Origin: Burkholderiales bacterium
GTDB lineage: Bacteria; Pseudomonadota; Gammaproteobacteria; Burkholderiales; Burkholderiaceae_C
NCBI GenBank assembly: GCA_011391855.1
Contig: JAABPT010000460.1
Span: 1 to 12,508, forward strand
DNA length: 12,508 nt
Direction: 5' to 3'
Part shown: piece after piece, positions 1 through 5,471 of the stretch
How positions within the stretch are numbered: position 1 is the stretch's first letter
Layout of the letters: each line of letters begins with the position of its first letter
The notes under the pieces: model-generated
What the model was told of the DNA's origin: nothing
Database searches by the model: none
Seen by the model: only the letters and a program-made list of their open reading frames with translations
Position numbers and translations under genes: made by a program

Positions 1-896
1 AACTGGCCCGCACCGGCTTCGGCAGCAGCTTCCTGGCCTATGGCGCGGCCTACTACCCGTGGGTCCACACCTCGGTGCTGCAGGAGCGGGACCTGAGCTT
101 CCTGAACATCCACCCGGAGAGCCGAGCCACGCTGGTGCAGTGCATCACCGACGAACTCAACCAGTTGGACATCACACCGGTCAAGCGCGACGCGCAGATC
201 ATCGAGGTGAACAAGATCACCACCGCCACGGCCGACGAGGCCGGCCCGCTGGCCGCCAGCCTGGTGACGATCAGCCCCTTCTACAACACCGTGCTGCGCG
301 AGATGACCAAGCGGCTGAACCTGCTGCCGCCCAGCGCCGCGATGGCCGGCGTGTACACGATGGTGGACAACACGCGCGGCGTGTGGAAGGCGCCGGCCAA
401 TGTCAGCCTGAACAGCGCCGTAGCGCCCGCGGTGCCCATTTCGCACGAGCAGCAGGAAGACCTGAACGTCACGCCGCAGGGCCGGTCGATCAATGCCATC
501 CGCAGTTTCATCGGCGAAGGCACGCTGGTCTGGGGCGCGCGCACGCTGGACGGCAACAGCCTGGACTGGCGCTATGTCAACGTGCGCCGCACCATGATCA
601 TGCTGGAGGAGTCGGTGCGCCTGGCCGCCAAGGCCCTGGTGTTCGAACCCAACGTGGCCACCACCTGGGTGACGATGAAGGGAATGATCGCCAACTTCCT
701 GACCGGCATCTGGAAACGCGGTGGCCTGGCCGGCGCGGTGCCCGAAGACGCATTCAGCGTGCACGTGGGCCTGGGCGAGACGATGACGCCCGAGGACATC
801 CTGGAAGGCATCCTGCGCGTGACCGTGCTGGTGGCCATCAGCCGCCCGGCGGAATTCATCGAGATCACGTTCCAGCAGCAGATGCAGAAATCCTGA
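1..896 (+). CDS. eCIS contractile tail sheath protein (Afp2/3/4-like), 5' truncated
   Basis: This is the C-terminal 297 residues of a contractile sheath subunit, the outer cylinder that shortens to drive the inner tube into a target. The reading frame is open from base 3, so the true start lies upstream. The first visible residues include AAYYPWV, a typical sheath motif. Further on come GVWKAPANV and LVWGARTLDGNSLDWRYVNV, then the conserved C-terminal domain with EESVRLAAKALVFEPN, the MTPEDILEG segment and the final RPAEFIEITFQ strand. This C-terminal domain is the most conserved part of the gp18/Afp sheath family and forms the interlinked mesh between subunits. The gene is followed after 65 bases by the main tube gene. 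Related clusters usually carry two or more sheath paralogues, so others may lie upstream. Family assignment is secure; which paralogue it is cannot be told from this fragment. Confidence 0.95.
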   Translation, partial: LARTGFGSSFLAYGAAYYPWVHTSVLQERDLSFLNIHPESRATLVQCITDELNQLDITPVKRDAQIIEVNKITTATADEAGPLAASLVTISPFYNTVLREMTKRLNLLPPSAAMAGVYTMVDNTRGVWKAPANVSLNSAVAPAVPISHEQQEDLNVTPQGRSINAIRSFIGEGTLVWGARTLDGNSLDWRYVNVRRTMIMLEESVRLAAKALVFEPNVATTWVTMKGMIANFLTGIWKRGGLAGAVPEDAFSVHVGLGETMTPEDILEGILRVTVLVAISRPAEFIEITFQQQMQKS

Positions 897-912
897 TCCT
901 CGGCCCCTGACC

Positions 913-939
913 GGCCGCGGCCACGGGGGCGGCGGCCCC
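913..939 (+). promoter_or_regulatory. GC-rich inverted repeats between sheath and tube genes
   Basis: The short sheath-tube gap holds two mutually exclusive GC-rich hairpins. One pairs GGCCGC (913-918) with GCGGCC (932-937). The other pairs GGGGC (926-930) with GCCCC (935-939) around a GGCG loop. The sequence GGCCGCGGCC at 913-922 is also a perfect palindrome. No run of T follows, so this is not a convincing intrinsic terminator. It could be a partial attenuator, an RNA processing or stability element protecting the tube transcript, or chance in GC-rich DNA. Confidence 0.25.
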
Positions 940-950
940 ATCGTTTCATT

Positions 951-955
951 GGAGG
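951..955 (+). promoter_or_regulatory. Strong ribosome binding site of the main tube gene
   Basis: GGAGG lies six bases before the ATG at 962 and only three before the in-frame GTG at 959. The spacing favours the ATG. It is the best Shine-Dalgarno sequence in the first 5 kb of the window, which fits the high copy number expected for the main tube subunit. Confidence 0.7.
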
Positions 956-961
956 TGTGTG

Positions 962-1420
962 ATGGCAGAAGACGGTTCAACCCAATCGACCAATGTCTGG
1001 CCGATGCCCAAGTTCCACTTCCAGGTGAAGTGGGACTCCGAAGTGATGTCGTTCCAGGAAGTCAGCGGCCTGGACGTGGAGTCGCAGCCGATCGAATACC
1101 GCGCCGGCGACAGCAAGACCTTCTCGGTGGTGAAGATGCCCGGCATCAAGAAGTTCGGCAACATCACCATGAAGAAAGGCGTGTTCAAGAGCGACAACAA
1201 GTTCTGGGACTGGTTCAAGGAAATCAAGATGAACACCGTCAAGCGCAAGCCGGTGACCATCAGCCTGCTCGACGAGGAGGGCAACCCGACCATGGTGTGG
1301 ACGCTGACCAACGCCTGGCCGAGCAAGATCACCGGCACCGACCTCAAGTCCGACGGCAACGAGGTGGCAGTGGAGTCGATCGAGGTCGTGCACGAGGGGT
1401 TGGAGATTGCCAACGGCTGA
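962..1420 (+). CDS. eCIS main inner tube protein (T4 gp19 / Afp1-like)
   Basis: This 152-residue protein is the main subunit of the inner tube, which stacks as hexameric rings inside the sheath and is expelled on contraction. The length and sequence fit the gp19-type phage tail tube family throughout. The N-terminal part reads VWPMPKFHFQVKW and FQEVSGLDVESQPIEYR. The centre has MPGIKKFGNITMKKG, the long loop-helix segment KFWDWFKEIKMNTVKR, and the C-terminal strand pair TLTNAWPSKITGTDLKSDGN and EVAVESIEVVHEGL. The start is set at the ATG at 962 by the GGAGG six bases upstream. The start of the next gene overlaps its last 14 bases. The stretch FQEVSG is shared with the second tube protein downstream, showing that they are paralogues. 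No cysteine, signal peptide or membrane segment is seen. Confidence 0.96.
   Translation: MAEDGSTQSTNVWPMPKFHFQVKWDSEVMSFQEVSGLDVESQPIEYRAGDSKTFSVVKMPGIKKFGNITMKKGVFKSDNKFWDWFKEIKMNTVKRKPVTISLLDEEGNPTMVWTLTNAWPSKITGTDLKSDGNEVAVESIEVVHEGLEIANG
1394..1400 (+). promoter_or_regulatory. Ribosome binding site for a TTG start inside the preceding gene
   Basis: GAGGGGT lies within the last codons of the main tube gene, six bases before the TTG at 1407. It supports TTG as the real start of the second tube gene. No in-frame ATG or GTG precedes the conserved start of the family sequence. A second GGAG at 1402-1405 is too close to act. Confidence 0.5.
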
Positions 1421-1871
1421 CGCATGGCTGGCGCCGCCGGTCGCATTTCACTTCACCGTCAGCTTCGGGACCACGCCGCCGGCGGTCGATGGCTCGTTCC
1501 AGGAAGTCAGCGGCATCGCGCCTGAACTGGAAACCGAGTCGGTGGCCGAAGGTGGCGAGAACCGCTTCGTGCACCAGTTGCCCAAGGCCATGAAGAACCC
1601 GCGGCTGACACTCAAGCGCGGCGTGGCCGCGCTCGACTCGCGCCTGGTGGCGTGGTGCCGCAGCGTGCTGGAAGGCGGCCTGGTGCGGCCCATCGTGCCG
1701 AAGCTGCTGCACGTGTTCCTGCTCGACGCCAACGGCGCTCCGCTGCGTGTCTGGTCCTTTGCCAATGCCTACCCGGTGCGCTGGGAGGTGGAGTCCTTCA
1801 ATTCGACCAAGAACGAACTGGCGCTGGAGAAGATCGAGTTGAGCTACGCCTATTCGAAGCGAGAGGTCTGA
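1407..1871 (+). CDS. Second eCIS tube protein / tube initiator (gp19 family, Afp5-like)
   Basis: This 154-residue protein belongs to the same gp19 tail tube family as its upstream neighbour but is strongly diverged. Shared signatures are the N-terminal FHFTVSF, then SFQEVSGI, the LKRGVAALDSRLVAW loop-helix, VWSFANAYPVRWEVESFNSTKN and ALEKIELSY. In Afp/PVC particles the corresponding protein forms the tube layer that touches the spike and baseplate and starts tube assembly. That role is inferred here from homology and from the position next to Afp6/7/8-like genes. The start is a TTG overlapping the previous gene by 14 bases, with GAGGGG in front. No in-frame ATG or GTG is available at the conserved N-terminus. 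A weak start and coupling to the preceding gene would give fewer copies than the main tube. C-terminal residues are SYAYSKREV. Confidence 0.92.
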   Translation: MPTADAWLAPPVAFHFTVSFGTTPPAVDGSFQEVSGIAPELETESVAEGGENRFVHQLPKAMKNPRLTLKRGVAALDSRLVAWCRSVLEGGLVRPIVPKLLHVFLLDANGAPLRVWSFANAYPVRWEVESFNSTKNELALEKIELSYAYSKREV

Positions 1872-1876
1872 GCGCC

Positions 1877-2065
1877 ATGACGATCGAGGTGCGCCAGATG
1901 CTGATCCGCTCGGTGGTGGGCAACGAAGGGCCGGACCCGGTAGGGATGTCCGCCGCCCGCGGCCACGCGCCAGCCGGTGCCGAGCTGGAACGTTTGCGCG
2001 CGCAGTTGCTGGCCGAGTGCAAGGCCTGGCTGGCCGAGCAGTTGCGCGCACGCGAAGAACGCTGA
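1877..2065 (+). CDS. Small eCIS protein, DUF5908 family (Afp6/Pvc6-like)
   Basis: This is a 62-residue protein starting MTIEVRQMLIRSVVG, which matches the short N-terminal strand signature of DUF5908 proteins found at this position in eCIS loci. A Gly/Pro/Ala-rich middle follows. The C-terminal half (about residues 33-62, ELERLRAQLLAECKAWL onward) is a charged amphipathic helix with coiled-coil character. It sits five bases after the second tube gene and twelve before the Afp7-like gene. GAGAGG ten bases upstream of the ATG is a plausible ribosome site. The function of Afp6-type proteins is not established. The context suggests an assembly helper or minor tube/baseplate component. The family call rests on N-terminal pattern, size and position, so it is fairly but not fully secure. 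Confidence 0.8.
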   Translation: MTIEVRQMLIRSVVGNEGPDPVGMSAARGHAPAGAELERLRAQLLAECKAWLAEQLRAREER

Positions 2066-2077
2066 AGCGCCGACGCC

Positions 2078-2776
2078 ATGCTGCTCGACGACGACTTCCC
2101 GCAGAAGACGCGACTGACGCTGACGCGCTGCAGCCTGAGCCCGCAGGGCCAGACCACGGTGGAGAGCGACGAGTTCAGCGCCATGATCAACCCGGCCGAA
2201 TTCACGCTCGACCGCGCCATCAGCTACAACACCGAGCCCACCATCGGCCAGTTGGGGTCGGACGTGAAATTCAGCGCCATCCAGCCCGAGAAGGTGAAGT
2301 TCAACCTGGTCCTCGACGGCACAGGCGTGGTGCCTGCGGCGACGCCCGCCGATGCCAACAAGACCGTGCGCCAGCACCTGGCCGACCTGTTGAAGGTGGT
2401 CTACAAATACGACGGACCGCGCCATGAGCCCAGCCGCGTGCGGCTGCTGTGGGGCAGCTTCATCTTCTACGGGCGCATGGAGTCGATGTCCACGCAGTAC
2501 ACGCTGTTCCGGCCCAACGGCGACCCGCTGCGCGCCAAGGTGACGCTGGCCTTCGTGCGTTTCCTGTCCAAGAACGAGGAAGTGCTGGCGTCCAACCGCT
2601 CGTCGCCCGACCTCAGCCACAGCGTGGAGGTGCGCATGGGCGACACGCTGCCGCTGCTGTGCCAGCGCATCTACGGCGACAGCCGCTACTACCTGGACGT
2701 GGCACGCTTCAACGGCCTGAGCCACTTTCGGCGTCTGGTGCCGGGCGCGCGGCTGCACTTTCCGCCGCTGGCCTGA
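2078..2776 (+). CDS. eCIS tube/spike connector with C-terminal LysM (Afp7/Pvc7-like)
   Basis: This 232-residue protein is the Afp7-type component that joins the inner tube to the baseplate hub. Residues about 1-175 form the eCIS tube-protein N-terminal domain: a beta strand TRLTLTRCSL, then the conserved FSAMINPAEFTLDRAISYN with the Asn-Pro pair at 38-39. Later comes VRLLWGSFIFYGRMESMSTQYTLF, characteristic of T4 gp53-related baseplate proteins. Residues about 181-231 are a LysM-like module: HSVEVRMGDTLPLLCQRIYGD, RYYLDVARFNGL and a final PGARLHFPPL. In these particles the LysM fold is generally thought to serve protein contacts in the baseplate rather than cell-wall binding; that is family knowledge. 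No good Shine-Dalgarno sequence precedes the ATG, and the 12-base distance from the previous stop suggests translational coupling. Confidence 0.93.
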   Translation: MLLDDDFPQKTRLTLTRCSLSPQGQTTVESDEFSAMINPAEFTLDRAISYNTEPTIGQLGSDVKFSAIQPEKVKFNLVLDGTGVVPAATPADANKTVRQHLADLLKVVYKYDGPRHEPSRVRLLWGSFIFYGRMESMSTQYTLFRPNGDPLRAKVTLAFVRFLSKNEEVLASNRSSPDLSHSVEVRMGDTLPLLCQRIYGDSRYYLDVARFNGLSHFRRLVPGARLHFPPLA

Positions 2777-2813
2777 AGGCCACTGACAGCGCCACCCAGA
2801 GCCACAAGCCGTC

Positions 2814-4604
2814 ATGCCGATCTCACCCGACCTCAACGCCGACGGCGTGCTCCGCGTGAGCCTGCAGGCCAATGGCAGCCTGCTGCCGCCGCAGGTGCAG
2901 CTGCTGTCGCTGCGCGTGCGCAGGGCCGTCAACACCATCCCCTGGGCGCGGGTGGTGATCGAGGACGGCGACGTCGCCCAGCAGACCTTCGAAGTCGCCG
3001 ACGGCGACCTGCTCAAGCCCGGCACCGAGCTGAGCATCCACCTGGGCTACGGCAACAAGGACGATCTGGTCTTCAAGGGCACGGTCACCCGCTTCGGCAT
3101 CCGCATCGGCGCCAACAACCTGGCACAGCTGGAAGTGGAATGCCGCGACAAGGCCGCGGCGATGACCATCGGCCGCCGCCACCGCGTCTTCGTCGACAAG
3201 ACCGACAGCGACGTCTGCACGGAGCTGATCAGCGAATACGGCCTGACTGCCGATGTCGAGGCCACGAGCGTCAGCCACAAGGTGCTGGTGCAGCACGACA
3301 GCAGCGACTGGGACTTCCTGCTCACGCGTGCCGAGGCGAATGGCCGCGTGGTGGTGGTCACCGACGGCAAGGTCAGCGTCAAGAAGCCCGAAACCCAGTC
3401 GGCCGCAGCGCTGAAGCTGAGCTACGGCCAGGACCTGATGGAGTTCGAGGCCGAAATGGACGCGCGCACGCAGTTGTCGGGCGTGGACGCCGTGTCGTGG
3501 GACCCGGCCACGCAGGCGGCACTGAAGGCCACGGCCCATCCCCCGGCGCTGGGCTTGCAAGGCAACCTGGGCGCTGCCGCGCTGGCGAAGGTGTTCGATG
3601 TCAGCCGCTTCGACCTGCGCAGCAGCGCGGCGCATCCGCAGCAGGCGCTCACCGCCTGGGCCGAGGCGCGCCAGCTCAAGGCGGGTTTGGCGCGGGTGCG
3701 CGGGCGCATGAAATTCCAGGGCAGCGCGCTGGCCCTGGCCGGCGGCACGCTGCAGGTGGCCGGCGTGGGCGAGCGCTTCAACGGCACCGTCTATGCCGGT
3801 GCCGTGCAACACGACGCGGCCGACGGCAACTGGACCACCGAGGTCGACTTCGGCCTGGCGCCCGACTGGCTGGCAGAGCGGCTGGACGTCACGGCGCCGC
3901 CAGCCGCCGCGCTGGTGCCGGGCGTGCAGGGGCTGCAGATCGCCGTTGTCGTCAAGCTCGACGGCGACCCCGAGGCCGGACACCGCATCCAGGTGCGCGC
4001 GCCAGCGCTGGAAGCGCAGGCCACGCCGATCTGGGCCCGGCTGCTGATGCCCTACGCGTCCAACGGCTTCGGTGCGCTGTTCGTGCCCGAGATCGGCGAC
4101 GAGGTGCTGCTCGGCCACCTGGCCGGCGACCCCGCCCACCCGGTGGTGATGGGCAGCCTGTACAGCAAGATGCACGCGGGACCGCACGCGCTGGAGGCCA
4201 CCAACAAGCTCAAGACCCTGCTCACACGCTGCAAGCACAAGCTGGAATTCGACGACGAGGACAAGATCATCACCATCACCACGCCGGCCGGCAACAGCCT
4301 GGTGTTCAGCGACAAGGACAAGAAGATCACGCTGAAGGACCAGACCGGCAACCAGATCGAACTCAGCACCGCAGGCATCAAGCTCGACAGCCCGAAGGAC
4401 ATTGCCATCACGGCCAAGGGCAAGATCAGCGTGGAGGCGGTGGGCGAGGTCAGCCTGAAGTCGACGACGGCCGACCTCAAGGCCGCGGGGCTGAACGTGC
4501 AGTGCACGGCCAACGTGGGTTTCACCGCCAAGGGCAACGCCAGCGCCGAGCTTTCGGCCAGCGGCGTGACCACCGTCAAGGGCAGCATGGTGATGATCAA
4601 CTGA
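2814..4604 (+). CDS. VgrG-like central spike protein (gp27-gp5 fusion, Afp8/Pvc8-like)
   Basis: This 596-residue trimeric spike subunit fuses the T4 gp27-like hub to the gp5-like needle. Residues about 1-360 form the hub domains, with FKGTVTRFGIRIGANNLAQLEVECRDKA near the start and the paired HDSSDWDFLLTRAEANG segment. Residues about 370-455 are the OB-fold typical of gp5/VgrG: IAVVVKLDGDPEAGHRIQV, then the hallmark ALFVPEIGDEVLLGHLAGDP and VVMGSLYSKM (Met at 446). Residues about 465-596 are alternating short strands (IITITTPAGN, KKITLKDQTGN, IELSTAGIKLDSPKDIAI) ending VTTVKGSMVMIN, as expected for the triple-stranded beta-prism. No lysozyme domain and no C-terminal effector extension are present, so it is a structural spike. 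The neighbouring PAAR gene supplies the tip. The call is eCIS rather than type VI secretion because gp19-type tubes and Afp7- and gp25-like genes surround it. Confidence 0.95.
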   Translation: MPISPDLNADGVLRVSLQANGSLLPPQVQLLSLRVRRAVNTIPWARVVIEDGDVAQQTFEVADGDLLKPGTELSIHLGYGNKDDLVFKGTVTRFGIRIGANNLAQLEVECRDKAAAMTIGRRHRVFVDKTDSDVCTELISEYGLTADVEATSVSHKVLVQHDSSDWDFLLTRAEANGRVVVVTDGKVSVKKPETQSAAALKLSYGQDLMEFEAEMDARTQLSGVDAVSWDPATQAALKATAHPPALGLQGNLGAAALAKVFDVSRFDLRSSAAHPQQALTAWAEARQLKAGLARVRGRMKFQGSALALAGGTLQVAGVGERFNGTVYAGAVQHDAADGNWTTEVDFGLAPDWLAERLDVTAPPAAALVPGVQGLQIAVVVKLDGDPEAGHRIQVRAPALEAQATPIWARLLMPYASNGFGALFVPEIGDEVLLGHLAGDPAHPVVMGSLYSKMHAGPHALEATNKLKTLLTRCKHKLEFDDEDKIITITTPAGNSLVFSDKDKKITLKDQTGNQIELSTAGIKLDSPKDIAITAKGKISVEAVGEVSLKSTTADLKAAGLNVQCTANVGFTAKGNASAELSASGVTTVKGSMVMIN

Positions 4605-4672
4605 GCCGCGTCGACGCGCCCGCCGCCACCGTCGAAACGCCACCACCCCGCAATCCCAAGCTCGCCCCGCCC

Positions 4673-4972
4673 ATGCCCCCCGCCGCCCGCCTGACCGACA
4701 TGCACGTCTGCCCCATGCAGACGCCCGGCCTGCCGCCCATCCCGCACGTGGGTGGGCCGGTCATCGGACCGTGCGTGCCCACGGTGCTGATCGCCAAGCT
4801 GCCGGCTGCCGTGGTGGGCGACAACGCCATCTGCGTGGGCCCGCCCGACGCCATCGTCAAGGGTTCGGCCACGGTGATGATCGGTGGCCGGCCGGCGGCA
4901 CGCATTGGCGACACCACGGCGCACGGCGGCAACCTGGTCATGGGCTGCCCCAACGTGATCATCGGTGGCTGA
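4673..4972 (+). CDS. PAAR-domain spike tip protein (Afp10/Pvc10-like)
   Basis: This 99-residue single-domain PAAR protein caps the VgrG-like trimer with a sharp, metal-stabilised cone. The sequence fits the family end to end: PPAARLTDMHVCP, HVGGPVIGPCVPTVLI, CVGPPDAIVKGSATVMIGG, RPAARIGDTTAHGG and MGCPNVIIGG. Likely zinc ligands by family pattern are three histidines and one cysteine, best candidates H11, H25, H84 and C92. C13, C34 and C54 are also present. The ATG at 4673 gives the usual PAAR N-terminus but has no Shine-Dalgarno sequence. The frame is open back through the spike gene, so a longer proline-rich N-terminus cannot be excluded. No toxin domain is attached. It lies 68 bases after the spike gene and 15 before the gp25-like gene. 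Confidence 0.94.
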   Translation: MPPAARLTDMHVCPMQTPGLPPIPHVGGPVIGPCVPTVLIAKLPAAVVGDNAICVGPPDAIVKGSATVMIGGRPAARIGDTTAHGGNLVMGCPNVIIGG

Positions 4973-4979
4973 GGGGGAG
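4973..4979 (+). promoter_or_regulatory. Ribosome binding site of the gp25-like gene
   Basis: GGGGGAG starts directly after the PAAR stop codon and lies eight bases before the ATG at 4988. It is well placed and fixes that start. Confidence 0.6.
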
Positions 4980-4987
4980 ATGACACG

Positions 4988-5413
4988 ATGGCCGAAGACG
5001 CTTCCTTCCTCGGCACCGGCTGGGCCTTCCCGCCGGCCTTCGGCAGCGAGCAGGGCGCCGCGGTCATGGTCTCGCGCGAGCAGGACGTGCGCGAAAGCCT
5101 GCGCATCCTCGTCTCCACCAGCCCGGGCGAACGCGTGATGCAGCCCGGCTACGGCTGTGCGCTGCGGCGGCTGGTCTTCGCCCACATCGACGAAAGCGCC
5201 ATCACCGAGATCCGCGACGCCATCGAGCAGGCGGTGCTGTTCCACGAGGTGCGCGTGACGCTGGACGCGGTGGACATCGACACCAGCGAACTCTTCCAGG
5301 GCGAACTGCGTATCGGCCTGCGCTACACCATCCGCACCACCAATACGCGGCACAACGTGGTGTTCCCTTTCTACTTCCAGCAGGGCACGGCCTTGCAGGT
5401 GCGTCCCACATGA
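4988..5413 (+). CDS. gp25-like baseplate wedge protein (Afp9/Pvc9-like)
   Basis: This 141-residue member of the T4 gp25 lysozyme-like-fold family has no lytic activity in contractile systems. It sits in the baseplate next to the first sheath ring and nucleates sheath assembly. Seen in the sequence are GTGWAFPPAF near the start, the helix EQDVRESLRILVSTSPGERV, the core motif SPGERVMQPGYGC (residues 45-57), then LVFAHIDE, the helix AITEIRDAIEQAVLFHEVRV, and a C-terminal beta hairpin with RIGLRYTIRTTNTRHNVVFP. The conserved glutamate-arginine pair of the family (E48, R49) is intact. A strong GGGGGAG precedes the ATG at 4988. Here the gene follows the PAAR gene, the reverse of the afp9-afp10 order. 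Confidence 0.95.
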   Translation: MAEDASFLGTGWAFPPAFGSEQGAAVMVSREQDVRESLRILVSTSPGERVMQPGYGCALRRLVFAHIDESAITEIRDAIEQAVLFHEVRVTLDAVDIDTSELFQGELRIGLRYTIRTTNTRHNVVFPFYFQQGTALQVRPT

Positions 5414-5458
5414 ATGCGCACGGCCGTTGCGAAGCCCCCATGCCGCAGCGTACCGCGC

Positions 5459-5462
5459 GGAG
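5459..5462 (+). promoter_or_regulatory. Ribosome binding site deciding the start of the large baseplate gene
   Basis: GGAG lies nine bases before the ATG at 5472. The alternative upstream TTG at 5427 has no comparable site, so the ATG is preferred. Confidence 0.45.
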
Positions 5463-5471
5463 CTTGGTTCC

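Noticed and set aside
913..939. Intrinsic transcription terminator between sheath and tube genes
   Set aside because: The hairpins are followed by CATCGTTTCATT rather than a T-run, and the adjacent genes clearly belong to one operon.
2823..4646. Minus-strand open frame of 607 codons
   Set aside because: It is the exact antisense of the VgrG-like spike gene. Composition is typical of a shadow frame with no family motif.
3140..4672. Plus-strand frame open from 3140 and continuous with the PAAR frame
   Set aside because: The part before 4673 overlaps the spike gene in another frame and translates to Arg/Gly/Gln-rich shadow sequence. Only the segment from 4673 matches the PAAR family.
2814..4972. 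Type VI secretion VgrG-PAAR module
   Set aside because: The spike and PAAR proteins alone would fit, but the neighbours are gp19-type tubes, a sheath of the Afp kind, and Afp6-, Afp7- and Afp11-like genes. No Hcp, TssB/C or membrane complex gene is present.
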